DNA of 64,000 nucleotides, from assembly GCA_963969365.1 (NCBI GenBank), contig OZ017755.1:2046001-2110000 (forward strand), in the 5' to 3' direction. How positions within the stretch are numbered: the stretch's first letter is position 1; each line of letters opens with the position of its first letter. Shown piece after piece: positions 35,701 through 47,900 of this stretch. The notes beneath the pieces were generated by a model. It did not search any database. It had not been told where the DNA came from and was given only the letters and a program-made list of their open reading frames with translations. This DNA comes from Asterochloris sp. CNOR1 (lineage: Eukaryota; Chlorophyta; Trebouxiophyceae; Trebouxiales; Trebouxiaceae). Position numbers and translations under genes: made by a program.

Positions 35701-38700
35701 TGGGTAACCACACGAGAACCCTTGCCCTTGCTGCCTTGTATAGATCCTGCACGCACCTCACTGAGTTGGGGGACATAGCAGCCAGCCATCACTACGCAGC
35801 AGTGCCCCGAGATTGGCAGGGACCATGCAGATTGGCAGCCAAGCTCAAGCTGTGGTGCTTCATGCAGAAGCATTCACGAAGACAGAGCCTGCCAGAGTCC
35901 CACCTTGGCTGCCAGTCTGGTTGACCTTTTGTCTAGCCTTGGGGAGAAGGTCTCGTCTGGGTCAACGTACACAGCTGGCTGCCTGCAGCCAGGAGGTACA
36001 GAACCTCCAGAGCAGGAGAGGCTTGCCTGTCCAGCAGAAAGCATGCTGCTGCTTATGTGAGCAGCGCAACACCTCATATGGACACCCTCACAGCAGGTGA
36101 GGTGGCCAGATAAGCATGCTGCCAGCAGGAGACAGCAGCCAGAGACACTCATAGCTGCACAGAAGGCCACTGAGTCATTGCACACAGCACATTGGCATGA
36201 ATTTTGAGTGTGGGTGCTCCAGAACGGGAGCACAAAAGGACTGGACTGCATCTCACATGACTTCACCCAGATGCTTCCTGCAGCTGCAGCAGAGGTGCAG
36301 GGTGTCCATGCCCTATGTGCTCAGCCCTGGCACATGTTCAGTTTTGGTGGCGTCTGCCCCAGACCAGACTCACGTGATGCCTTCCTGGTAGAGGTACTGC
36401 AGTCGCCCCTCCCGTGCAGTCTGCCCCAATGTCCGACTGCGCTCATACACCTGCCGCATGGTGCCAGGAAATATTACCAAAAATGCTAGACTCAAGTGCG
36501 TGTGTCTCCAGGAGAGCAACATAACAAGACTGTGGGGATGCACGTGCTGCATACATGTCACACTGCAAACAGATACCAACAAATTGTCGGAATGCAGCAC
36601 AGGCTGAGGCGGCCGAGCTGCAGGCACTGGGCATCACAGGCATTGGACCAGGCAAGTTTCATGCTGCCCAGCACATGACATGCAGGCAGAGCGCTGGTGC
36701 CGTGAGCACAGCTGCCTGATGCTGGCGAACTGGGGCAGACAGCACTCTGACCTTTGCTGCCAGCTGCTCCGACCTGAGATCGATCTCAGGGTGGAAGGTG
36801 TCCCCCTTGCGCAGGCTGCGCAGGTCAAGCGCCCCACGGCTGCAGGCAGGTGTCCTGATACTTGCTGCAGCTTGACAAATCTGAGGGAGTCGCAGCCTGA
36901 GACCCCTTCACCCCAGGGCAGCCTTAGCATGCGAAAGCTATGCGGCGAACGCATAAATAGAAACATGGGAACTGCGTTTGGATCTGATGTCACAAGTGCA
37001 GGCTGGTCTGCGTGCCAGCAACTCTGCCGAGTCAAGCTTACTTAGGCCAGACAGTGAGCAGAGCCCTCTCCCGCATGGCAAGCCGCAGAAGCATGCGCCC
37101 ACAGCAGTGGTGACAGCCCCAGCTGGTGTGCTGGATCGTTTATGTGCCTGCCCACTGTCAAGTGATGGAAGGCATGAGGGAGCAGCTGAGCAGGAGCCCA
37201 CCAGGTGTGCCGCATCCCATCCGCCGACTCCCCCCGCGACAGGCTGTCATACATCGACTGCCTGCTGTGCATTGTGCCCGCGGAGACCTCTGAGCGGCAG
37301 GCAGGGTCCCTGTCCTGCCTGCACAGTGCACAGTGGGGCCATGTCCCGCCATGTTGCTCAGCAGTTGCCCACAAGACAGGCAGCTTCTCCGTCCTGCCTG
37401 CACAGGAGGCCCTGTTGGGCTTCAGAGGCAGGGTCTGCCAGACAGAGAAGGGGCAGTGTGAGTACCATGCAGCAGCCCTCTGAGTGCCAGGCAGGGTCCT
37501 GAGGCCGCCTGCACAGTGCAGAATGACTGTCGTGCAGACTGCACAGAAGGTCCTGTCAAGCTTTAGGCGCCAGGGTGTGCCAGACACAGAAGGGGCAGTG
37601 TGACTACCATGCAGCAGCCCTCTTGAGTGCCAGGCAGGGTCCTAGGCCTGCCTGCACAGTGCAGAATGACTGTCGTGCAGACTTGTGCACAGCGGGCAGC
37701 AGGACGCTGAACAGCCATCAGGTAGACGTGGCTTTCATTGAGGATGATGAGGAGGCAGCACAGGCATCATGCAGCACCCCCTGGTACAGGCCAGTCAGCA
37801 GGGAAAGACCTTGACACTGGTATTGTGAAGCGTAGCAGATGGAGCGTGCCAGCACAGGTACCCTGCATCTCACCCAAACAGGATGGATGCATAGTCTGGC
37901 CGACCGGCTGGGGCGGTCATGCCCGTGGGCGATCCATCGTCCCACTCAGGCTCCAAGAGAGCAGCAGCCGGCACTGCCACGACCTGCATGCAGGCGCGTG
38001 CGCAGGTCAACACTGTCTGCACAGGACGATGCCTGCACAGAGCAAGATGCCATGCACAGGGCCCCATAGTTGCTACAACCTGATTACAGGTGCATGGGCC
38101 CTGCAGCTCTGTGCTGCTGCACGAGCGGGGTCCCTCTACAAGGGCAGCATGTCAGACGGTGGATACACCTCTAAGCTGCAGGTATGACGGTTCGGACGTG
38201 CCCATGTGAGCAGCAGTCCAGCTGAAGGTGCGAACCGCATCAGGTCAAGCGGCGGGCATGGGGTCTGATGAGCCCATGTTCAGGCATCAATCCACACAAA
38301 GCTGCTACAGGGCCGCCTGCTGATGGCCTGAGCAAGCCTAGTGTTGATTGTCAGGCGACTGGCCGCTTGACCCAAATGAGCCCATGAGAGTCATGATTCC
38401 TCAGCACAGGACTCACCGGTGGACTTTGTCTCCTCACACCTCCAGCATCCCTGCTCCCAGAGACCGGTCGCTTGATGGTGTCTGCTGGGAGGTTGAAGCG
38501 CGCGCGAATCTCCCGTTTCAGGGTGTGCACCCCTTTCTTGGCACCTGCACTGGCAGGTATGTGCTCAATGGAACTGGTTGTAACTGGTCCAGCAGGGCCA
38601 AGTCTTGTGGTGTCCCTCCTTTGGCACCTGCACTGGCAGGGCCACATTGCATTTCATGGGTCAGGCTGCAACCAGCAAGGCCTGAGCTGTAGGTGTGTGT

Positions 38701-39684
38701 CTGGCTTGCACATGCTGCAGCAAGGTTTTGCTGCTTCATCCCATTAGTCAGCCAGTCCGCTGAGGCATCAGGAGGCTGCTCCATGCAAATGCAGCGCTTG
38801 ACAGCCACATGGCAACAGGTTGCCGATCAAAGGCAAGGTCCAGCAGGCAGCTACTGTGCACAGCATGTCTGCTGGTCCCAGTGGAGCTCAAGGAGAAGCC
38901 AGTGGCATGGAGTGGGTGGCCCACCTGTCACTGGCTTAGCAGCAGTGACCATCTGCCCCACGCCCTCCTGCTTGCCCAGGCTGGCCACAGTCTCAGCTGC
39001 AAAGGCTAGCCTGGGGCCCAACCTGGTGTTGCCCCTTGCAGAGGCTGCATCTCCCTGCTCGCTGCCACTTGCTGCAGGCAGACCAGCCCCCTGATCACTG
39101 CCGGCACCGTCCACAGCCGGCAGCCCATCAAGATCACCAGAGGCCTGCCCTTCAGGCTGCTGCAGCTCTGCAGCGGAGGGCACCTGAGGCTGCGCCTCCC
39201 AGGCAGCTGAACCCCCAGCTGAATCCTCTCCCTTGGGACCTTGCATGTCCTGTCCCTCCCTGGCAGCCTGCTCCCCATCTGCAGAACTACCAGCCTCACT
39301 GCCTGAGTGAGGCAGGGCTTCTGATATCGCAGCTGCTGCTCCATGTCCCCGACCAGCAGCAGCCACAGCAGGCTCCTGAGCTGCATCTGACACTGCCATG
39401 CTGTCCTGCTGTGAGCAAGGCTGCTGTGTGCTGGGGCCCGGCTCGGCATGTGTCAGCTGCTGTCCTCCCCCTCCGGCTGGCTTCGCCTGCTGCTGGGCTG
39501 CCTGCTGGGTGCAGAACCGATCCCGCAGGGAGGGTGGGCTGCCTACAGCTGCTGCTGCAGGCGCCCTGGCCCCTGTTCCCGGGGGAGATGGATGCCGTGC
39601 TCCATGCAAGCTGCCCCCTGCCCCCTGCTGCACAGTGGAGGGCTGGGCCAGTGCTGCAGCCTGTGTCTCAGCCCCTGCAGGGCC
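32729..39684 (-). CDS. T-F-x-P repeat protein, possibly flagella-associated (5' end unresolved)
   Basis: Exons with agreeing phases: 39684-38925, 38544-38465, 37983-37874, 37261-37202, 36839-36752, 36450-36374, 35982-35904, 35216-35064, 34291-34125, 33491-33330, 33093-32982, 32902-32729. The first is a 253-residue disordered Gln/Ala/Gly region. Next comes a basic segment, HTLKREIRARFNLPADTIK. Then repeated motifs appear: DTFHPEIDLRSEQLAAK, ETFSPRLDKRSTRLAAK, SCTFAPRLHHHP and GCTFWPDTRASMRS, the last assembled across an intron. Between them lie charged helical stretches (ERSQAWQERREQRLAAM). Such repeats occur in protist flagellar coiled-coil proteins; this link is by analogy. Candidate upstream exons lie at about 40110-40030 (SLVGAVCGQCSVCDAAG) and 41210-40990 (AEINDKVSKLSLR). 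Confidence 0.7.
33750..34125 (-). repeat. two or three decayed copies of the exon 34291-34125 3' edge
   Basis: The exon ends QQDPDADLRGCTFW with donor. Downstream in the intron, minus-strand copies read RQQDLDALPGG (about 34060-33985) and HQQNPAADLRGCTC (about 33935-33850), with a weaker third near 33800-33750. The period is about 125-130 bases. Confidence 0.75.
37431..37690 (-). repeat. 142-bp tandem duplication in an intron
   Basis: The segment starting at 37431 (GGGTCTGCCAGACAGAGAAG) recurs at 37573 (GGGTGTGCCAGACACAGAAG) with few differences over about 110 bases, including GTGCAGAATGACTGTCGTGC in both. A more diverged third relative precedes it at 37300-37430. Confidence 0.85.
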
Positions 39685-40029
39685 CTGCATGCAGGCAGGG
39701 CAGACCCCTGAAGTCACAGCCCAAGAAGAATGGCACAAGGCTCACAACCCCTGGCAAATGCATGAGCCAACAGCAGAGCAGTACGCCGCACTCGCTCACA
39801 AAGGTGGCACGGCGAGGGAAGCAGGACAGACAGGTGGGTGCACAGGGTTGTCTGAGTTCAAGCCGGAGCAGCATGCCGCGGGCTGCCTCTCGTGCCCACT
39901 GGCAGGGTGGGCTGGAGCAGCCCTCAGAAAGTAGCAAGTGCTCACAAGCAACAGCCTGCTAGGACATGGGGCAGACCCAGCAGCGCTGAGACAAGCTGCA
40001 GGCTGGGGCTGCTTACACTGGAGCTGCCT

Positions 40030-40560
40030 GGGGGTTCCTCCTGTTCCAGCGGCGTCGCAGACGCTGCACTGGCCGCAGACGGCACCGACCAGGCTGGCCG
40101 CTTGCGCCTGCAGGCATGGAACTGGACTGGAGCCAGGCTGATTTGAGAGCATCATGGCAGGCTGAGAGTACTGCCTGCATAAGGGCCCCTGCAGCCAGAA
40201 GGCATTGACCAGGCCGGCCGCTTGCGCCTGCAGGCATGGCACTGGACTGGACTCAGGCTGTCATGACTTGAGAGCAGCTTGGCAGGCTGAGAGTGCAGTC
40301 TGCATCAAGGGCCCTGCAGCATGCCAGGCTGGCCGCTTGCTCCTGCAGGTGCAGCACTGGACTGGACCCAGGGTGGTTTGATCCAGGCTGCTGCTGAGAC
40401 CAGCACGGCAGATGAGCATGTAACATGCATGGTGTCAAGTGCAGCATCCCAGGCTGGCCACTTGCGCCTGCAGGCAGGGCACATGGCTGGAGCCCGGGCT
40501 GATCGGGTCCAGGCTGCTGCTAGGTGCAGCACAGCAGCTGACAGTGCGACATGCCTCACC
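40030..40560 (-). repeat. four diverged copies of a roughly 125-bp unit with a splice acceptor
   Basis: Each unit carries on the minus strand CCTGCAG followed by GCGCAAGCGGCCAGCCTGG or a close variant, near 40115, 40235, 40345 and 40470. The lowest-coordinate copy opens a candidate exon (SLVGAVCGQCSVCDAAG). The other three lie upstream of it and carry frame breaks or substitutions. Confidence 0.7.
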
Positions 40561-41567
40561 CCTGGCGTCTGCAGGCTGAAAACACTACTGAACTAGTGCA
40601 AATTTGGTTTGATTGTGTGTGTCAAGTGACGATGCAGCAAGGTGCGCAGAAGTCATCCTCGCAGCTGTCCAGGCAAGCCTTTAAGACCTTGACATGGTGG
40701 GTTTGATCCCGGCTGCCGCTGGGTGTTGCATTTGGTTGTGGACTGTGATAGCCTATGTGGTGCAAAGGGATGCGACCAAAGTCCTGAAAAGGCAGGCCTG
40801 CAGGGTGTGTGGCTCAAAACGGTCTCGTGCAGCCAGTGGCAGGTGGCTGTCAGAGGCCTTGCGAGTATGCTGCTCGAGGGCTCAAAATGCCTGTCAAAAC
40901 CTGCACACATGCAGCTATGGCAGCTGGCTTCTCAAGAACAACACACAGCCCCCTCAACGGCAGCACACCAAGCGGCAGCACACCTCAGGGACAGCTTGGA
41001 GACCTTGTCGTTGATCTCTGCAGCAGAGGCGGCGCCCTCTGTGGCTGCCACTGGCAGCAGCTTCCTGCTACTGCTTGAATTCCTGCTGCAAGAAGCCAGA
41101 CATCTTTGCAAGCCATAAGCAATGGCAGCCTCCAGGGGCCATGCCTCACCCTGTTTGGTAAGGGCAGAAGTACAATCTCTGGAGAAAGCATATGCTGGGC
41201 TTGCACACATTACGTACGGGTGGTGCCAGGATCCCTAGGCTTTGTTCCTACCTGGAGGCACTGGAGGGCCGTGACGGCCGCCCCCCAGCTTGCATGATGA
41301 CTGTCCCCTAACTGTCAGAGCCTCTGACAATTCTATAGCCAAGAGTCATTGCTCTGCCTTATCTGTGCAGACTGCCACTGCCAGCTCTATTGACTGAAAG
41401 CTGGCTAAGCGACTGAAAACTGTTGCCTCTCAATCACTGAAACACGGCTCGAATCGGCTCTCAACCGTACTGTACGCTCCTTGCAGCTGTCCCTGGTGTG
41501 GTTACATCAATCATGCCGTGTTAGAAGAAGAGGAGAACTTCAAGCAAATTTCAGATCACCGCTCATC

Positions 41568-43051
41568 ATGCAGGCATCCATCCAGTCCAGCAAGATGCTC
41601 AAGCACTCAGCAGGTGACATGTCCAACGACTGGACTACATATGTTAAGACCAATGCTGCCACACACTCATCGTTGTTCACCAATCACTCTGCAGGCAGTG
41701 CCGCTGTCTACCCACAAAGCAGACTGCAGCAAGGATGGGCACGCCCAGCACCATCCAAGGCTGCTTCCAGGCCAAGCTGTCTGCGCGTCACTGCCAAGGT
41801 GCAATATTGTCTGGGGAATGCCCACCCACCATTGTATTCATAGACTCACCTCCACAGCTCCCTGCAGGCTAGCACCAGGGGCCAGACCGTCATTCCTGAG
41901 AGGTCCTACGCTCTCCCAGGCGTTCTCTTAGGTCCGCAGTGTCTTCATGCCTCCTCTGAGCATCTGGCATGTAATCATTACCACTTTGCTGGCCCCATGT
42001 AGGCACAGCTGGCGCATCAGCAGTGGCTGGCAACACGACTGCAGCAGCAATCACAGGCCTGCTAGGCGCATTCCTTGCCGTTCAGGTGACAGCACACTGT
42101 GCGTTGCTTCTCAGACACACGTGATGTCATGTTCTGCTGGCCACCCTGCACCAAGCCATTCCTGCTTCTGTGTTGCTGCATGACATTGTGTGCACGAGCA
42201 ATCTGGGTTGCTTTGATCCCACACTGGCATGCGTCACTCAGTCATCTGGGTTGTTTGCCTGCTGGTGCTGCGCGCTGCTCCCCAACATATCGAGTCACAC
42301 TGCACATACCAACAGAATCACCTCATAGCTCAGATCTGGGTGGTGTAACTGCAGGCAAGCAGAGTCAAGTTTGTATTTGAGAAGGATGCTCTGGAGGTTG
42401 TCATTGGGGAGAAGGATGAGAAGTCAGAGAATGCATTTGTCGGTGGGGAGAATCGCTGGCAGTACAAGGCTTTCACAAACTGGGAGTTCTGGTGAGCTGT
42501 GGTGTATGAAGGCTGAGGACAGCATGTTTGGGCACGCTGCAGAGCTGGCACAGCATGTTACTGCTGCACTAGCTGCTGTTCACAACCCGATGAATGGCCA
42601 TGCCGCTGGCGCAGCTTTGCATCTCAGGCTGCAATGTCATGCACCAGCATCTGGTCATCATTGCATCGACAGTTATGTTGTTAGTATTGTTGCTGCGCGC
42701 TGCAGCAGCTGCGGCTTGCACTCTCGCTGATCCCCTTATTCTGTGCTGTGCAGGTGGCCCAGCTTTCCTGTCCTGGTGAGCCAAGCTGCTGCTGCCCTGT
42801 CAAGGCTACTGTTGGGCCTGTCACGTTGCCACTTCAGCATCAGCCGCGGGACGCTGCTTCCTGTTCTGTGCATAGGCACCTGGGACAGGAGCTCCAAGCT
42901 GCTTTAGCACTGTATGCAGGTTTACTTCAAGGAAACTCAGACCAAGCCAGATGGGCAGATTCACTTCTTTCCCGTGTTGTTTAATGGGAAGCAGCTGTAT
43001 GATGTCATGGCAGAGCGGTGTGGGTTTTCACAAGGCAGCGCCCCAAAGTGA
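41568..43051 (+). CDS. DUF3119 family chloroplast membrane protein
   Basis: DUF3119 proteins are conserved from cyanobacteria to plants; their role is not established. Seven exons, every phase consistent: 41568-41613, 41695-41798, 41868-41931, 42003-42085, 42355-42491, 42754-42775, 42920-43051; about 195 aa. Residues 1 to about 50 form a transit peptide (Ser/Ala/Arg/Gln-rich, ending CLRVTAK). Then comes PERSYALPGVLLG, running into a hydrophobic segment with TGLLGAFLAVQ. The conserved soluble part follows: RVKFVFEKDALEVVIGEKDE, ENAFVGGENRWQYK, FTNWEFWWPSFPVLVYFKET, GQIHFFPVLFNGKQLYDVM. One exon is only 22 bases (WPSFPVL). Length and motif order are normal for the family. Confidence 0.93.
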
Positions 43052-43094
43052 CCCAGCAGTGCTTCTTGTTAAGCGTTTTGTTACGCGGCAGGCA

Positions 43095-43979
43095 TCACTT
43101 CTTCTTTTTCTTGGCGTCGCCACCTTTCTTGTCCTTGCCTTTGGCAGGGTCTTCAGCTTCAGCTGCTTTCTTGATTGCCTCCTCGAGGAGCTCTTTCCTA
43201 CACAGGCAGCAGAGAGCATCTCACTGTCTATATATTGCGTCACATCAAATGAAACACCACATCCTATGTGACAACACTCACCGCCTAACCTCCCAGGCAG
43301 CATTGGCTGCTTCAAGGTCGTGAACATCCCTTGCTACATGATCTGCATCTGAAACCTTCCTATACCTGCACAACATCACTTTTACGGATTTGAAAGTACT
43401 TTTGCGAGCCTGCATGAGCTGCTGGGCTGCTTGAGGTAGCTCACCCGAGGCCACCAATGTACCCAGCTGAGACTTGTGGCTCAAGGGGTGCCTCCAGCCC
43501 TGAAGAGTAGCGCACCCAAAGTCTGGCTGTCTGGGGGTCTGCCGGGTCTTGCAGTCTGTAGGCATAAAGCCATAGGTTGCCTCTCTGCTCACAGCCGAGC
43601 ATACAGCCAAGATGACTCATGAGACAACTAGCCTGGAGAGGCCCAGGTCAGCGGACAATGCAGTGCAGGGCACCCACTTGACTCCAAGGACTTCGCCTGT
43701 CACGCCCAGTGGTGTCCTCACAATCTCCTTCACCTGCACATGTGATGGCTGAATGGCAAATCAGAGCAAATTGTGCAATGCAGACATGATCTCTAAGAGC
43801 AGCAGAGTCCAGCCAGAGAGCTCGCCTTCAGCCCAAAAGGAGCCAACACCTCATCCTCGGTCTTGAAAGCCTCCTTCTTTGCCTGCAATCACACAGCCAG
43901 TGAGGCACTGCATGTCACTATGCCAGCCAACGCTCCAAGACCATGCCTTGCTGCCTCCCTTGGCCTTCTTGGCTGGCAT
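43095..43979 (-). CDS. 141-aa Lys-rich protein with beta-barrel-like core, unknown
   Basis: Six exons, all phases matching: 43979-43947, 43882-43826, 43733-43678, 43555-43463, 43365-43282, 43197-43095. The N-terminus is basic (MPAKKAKGGSK). The core has strands that look like a small SH3/KOW-type barrel: IVRTPLGVTGEVLGVK, then RLWVRYSSGLEAPLEP. A helical part, DADHVARDVHDLEAANAAWE, leads to a charged tail ending KGGDAKKKKK. The first two introns use GC donors (AAG|GCATGG and AAG|GCGAGC); the others use GT. Its stop faces the DUF3119 stop 43 bases away, so the two genes converge tail to tail. No named family was recognised; a flagellar or cytoskeletal role is only a guess. Confidence 0.75.
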
Positions 43980-44960
43980 GCCCGTTCAACGTCCAGGCCA
44001 GGAAGGGTCCAAATCACATCAGAGGGCGTCTTGACGGAATTGGCGGCTTCGGCTTCCAGCAAGGAAGGCAGCAGTCATTGTACACCCTGAGCCAGAATCC
44101 TGGAGTTTGGTTAAGCAGCCTGGTCAGTCACAGAATGCTGGTGGGATCCTAATTCTCTGCTGCGGTCCGGTATATCTTACGTCTGCAAAGGCTGGGCGCT
44201 CCTAGCGAAGACAGGTCCGACAGCTGCGCTGCAAACCAGGCAAGTATCTGAAAGGCTACGATGCAGGCTTGCTGCCATGAGACCAGTTCCTACGTCTGGC
44301 CTCAATTATACCCACTATGCTGAGTGTGCAGTTGCATTCTGGCTCAGTCATGAATTGGCCAGGTTATCTGGAAACGAGGGCGCTCCTGCAATGAACACTA
44401 CAGCCGTTGCTGCAATCTGATGCAACAAAATGTTGATTGCATGTCCAAGGGTGATGCCTCATTGCATTTGCAGGGCAACTTTTGCTCGGCAGAAGCAGGG
44501 CTGCAGTCCAGGGCGGGAAGGTGCTGAGTGATGCCAGCAGGGGGAGCTTCAGGTGGAGAACAGCTAGCGAACGTGAGTGAGGCCGCCAGCCAAGCACGAC
44601 AGACCCTGCCAAGCAAGGCAGACACCTGCTGCTCGTGTGCATCCTCTTTTTCAATTCATGTCGGCTTTTACATTGCTACACCGATCCCCTGCATACATTG
44701 AGCACTCTGGCTCAAGCACAGGTGCTGGTAGTCACTTGAAGCAGGCCCGCCTCAAGCTTGCCGACCCAGCCCCGTGCTGCAACACAGCTGGCGCCTGCTG
44801 CCAGCTTGATGGTTGGGGTGCTGGTAGGGACGTCTGGCCAGGTCATCTGACCATCCAGCACAGATGTCTGCAGGTTCCCCACAAGGGGAAACAGCTGCTC
44901 ACATTGTGCGCTGGACTGCAATTTCTGTGCAGATTGCCCAGAACGCGCTCCTCTCCCGCA
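43980..44960. other. divergent intergenic region, no gene supported
   Basis: This region lies between the starts of the Lys-rich minus-strand gene and the 21-exon plus-strand gene, so it should contain two promoters. Open frames here lack motifs and splice support. Confidence 0.4.
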
Positions 44961-47900
44961 ATGCAGGGCCAACAGGAGGAGCCACAACTCCCCAGAGCTG
45001 GCGGAGGGGGCAATGCAGAGTTGAACACCTCACTAGCGTCTCGCAGAGCGGACCAGGGCTCTGCAGTGGACCAAGCCGGCATCGGTGCGTGCCACCAAGA
45101 GTGCCTGTTGCACATGTGCTGGGCTGCGAGTGTGTTTGGAGGGCCAAACAGAGAGGTGGCTGGTAGTGCTTTCCTGCAAGCACCAGGATGCAGCTCACAC
45201 GGGATGTGGTGGTGTCAGAGGCAACATGTTGCAAGGCTGCTTGGGAGATGCATTTTAGAAGACATGCAATCTACAGCACAAAGGCTGGGCCTGGTGCACC
45301 TGCCCTGCCATCTATGACAGAAGCTGCCACTGAGAGCAACATCATGACCCTGCTGGCCACGAGTCCAGCCCTCAACTGCCAACATCGGCCTGGGCACTGA
45401 TTGGGATGCTGCACTGTCCTGCAGATGAGTACATCCAAGCTCAGCACAGTGAGCGGCCCCCCATTGGTGCTCAAAGCCGGTCAGTCACCTGTCCACCCCT
45501 CGCTTGCTCTGTCAGCATGCGGTTCAGGGCAGGCGCTCAGCCTGCTGGTGCTGCTTGGCGACTTCAGGCCTCTTGTGCCAGCACATGCCCCACTGCAGCA
45601 GCCTCAGGCAGAGTTGCCTGTCAAGCAGCAGTCTGGAAACTGGCTCTATCCTTGCCTGCTACCACCTGCTCCATAGCATCACGGCAATGGTTGACCTTGC
45701 ACCTTGGCCATCTGACCCTGCTTGGTTGCTTGGTCCTTGAAGTCAGATCATCTCCTTTGGTCCTGATCTTGCCAGCGCAACAAGCCTCTGCAAGCCTGGC
45801 CCTGCCAGCGCCTGTCAAGGCAAGCCCATGTTGTGCAGGCTGGTTTCCTGCCAGCGCCTACGAAACAAAGCACAGTCACATGTGTGCAGGCTGTCCCCTG
45901 CGTCAGCTCAAGCCAGCACCAGTGGCCCGTACACGCCCCGCCAGCAGGAAAACGGCAAGGACGCTGCGTGGGAGTCCAAGCCCCTGCTGCTCATCACAAC
46001 AGTGGACATTGGGGAGGGCAAGGCAGACAAGATTGTCCTGCGTGAGGGCGACAGGGCAGAGGTCAGCGCCGACTGGGTTTAAGCAGAGACTATTGGGCTC
46101 CCAGAGCAGCTAGCTGGGCCAGCAGAGCTGTGACTGCTACCACCTGCACTCAATGGTGTGCAGCCTGTGGGCAGCGAAAGACCTGCACGAGCATGGCCAT
46201 GGGCGACAACCTGGCCTGCATTGGACAGCTTCTGAGGGTCCCTGGGTCCCTTAGAGAGGACCCCCCTCCCCGCTCGCCCGCCCAATGCAGCGCGTGGTTG
46301 TGGAAGCTACAGAGTCTGAAGGCCATACAGGCTCTGAATAAGCTGTTCTCAGCTCCGTCTCTGCAGGATGCGGCGGCCGCTTTCTGTGCAAAGAATGGGC
46401 TGGCGAGCGCCATTGTGGGGCCCCTCACCCGCCACATTGAGGACAACCTGCTGAAGGCGCAGCAGGAGGCTGCTGCAGAGGTGAGCATGCGCAGCTTGGC
46501 AGAGAGTGCAGCAGGAGGCTGCTGCACAGCCAAGCCTGCACTGCAATTGCAGAGGGCGCAACAAGAGGATGCTGAGAGGTGAGCCTGCACACTCTGCAAT
46601 CGCTGCAGGAGGCTGTCGCAGAGTCAAGCCTGCAATGCCTCTGCAGAAGGTGCAGCAGGAGACTGCTGCAGAGGTGAGCCTGTGGTGCAGCAGGTGACTG
46701 CTGCAGAGCCACGCCTACCCTGCACTTGTGGAGGGCAACGCAGCAGATCAAGGATCTGCAGGAGGCATGGCTCTGCACTGCTCCAGCATTCACTCTGTCC
46801 TGCACAGTCTTTGGCCTGTCAGTGCCGCCCAGCTGATGCAGTCGTGTCCATGCTGCTTCTGGCAGCAAGCCGCTGAGAGCTGCTTCTGCCCCATGTGCTG
46901 CCTGCGTCACGCACAATGCTGTGACGAGCTGTCGTGCTGAGGACTGGCTTGCAGCGCTGTCCCTGCCCATGTGCTGTGCACAGTCGGAGGCGCATGCACG
47001 CGTTCATGTGCCTTCCTCAACCAGGATGCAGACCTGCAGACAGCAGAGAGCAGCGGGAAAGTTGTGTCACGCACCTACAATGCACGGCGCTGTGGCACCT
47101 GCAGGAGCAGAAGGAGTGTGGTGGGTGCACACTGACTTTGGTATTGGTCTGTGCTGGAACTCCATGCACTTGCTGTGCAGGCGGCAGAGGAGCAGCAGGA
47201 ACGCAGCTCGCTGCACAGGGGTTCCGGCTATCTGGGAAGTAGCGAGGCGGAGCCACGAGGGTATGGCGCAAGGCAGGGGCATCAGGCAGCCAAGCCTGCG
47301 CGGCAGCCTGCAGGTGGGAAGCTGCCAAGTGCTGATCTGTACAGTAACAGCTAGCTCCCCTGTTGGTCCCTCTTGGCGGTGAGCTGCACCCATCACATCT
47401 GTTGTGAATATTTGTGACTTTTCCAGACGGTAGGACCAGCAGTCTAGCAGCTTTGCATCTGCAAACCTCAGCCTGTGACCCTCCAGCAGACACGCTGCCA
47501 TCGGTCAACATCAAGATTTTCCAACTGTACTGGTCTGTGCAGGGGGAGCTGCCAGGGCAGCATTGGCAGAGTCTGCCCCCAAGTCTGGACGATCAGTGTT
47601 TGACCGTCTGTACGGCCACGCAAGGGAGCTGCAGGCAAAGCAGACTGACAAGCGCAAAGCAAGGTGAACTGAGTGTGCTTGTGCAGCCTCAATGGCTGCT
47701 CTGCAGGCCAGCTGCAGGATGTCTCTCTGGTGATCTGGCAAGTACAGTCACAGCAGCTCAATGCAGCAGGTGGTCCAAAAGGAGCTGTTGTCATTGCTGC
47801 ATCCCAGCTGACTGCAGGTCTCGGGCTGGCCTTGGTCTTCTGGGTTGTGGCAGTGAGGGAGGCAAATGCGCAGATGGCTGCTCTCTGCTGCAGGCAGCAG

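Noticed and set aside
37431-37690. Possible transposon terminal repeats
   Set aside because: The copies are direct and adjacent, with no inverted ends, target-site duplication or transposase frame between them.
38925-39962. Long plus-strand open frame (308 codons) over the minus-strand Gln/Ala-rich exon
   Set aside because: It is the mirror of a low-complexity exon with few stops on either strand. The minus strand has matching splice phases on the exon's 3' side; the plus strand has none.
43018-43327. Frames on both strands rich in Lys/Phe over 43090-43200
   Set aside because: Only the minus-strand frame reading EEAIKKAAEAEDPAKG joins the upstream exons in phase; the others are shadows of its poly-Lys end.
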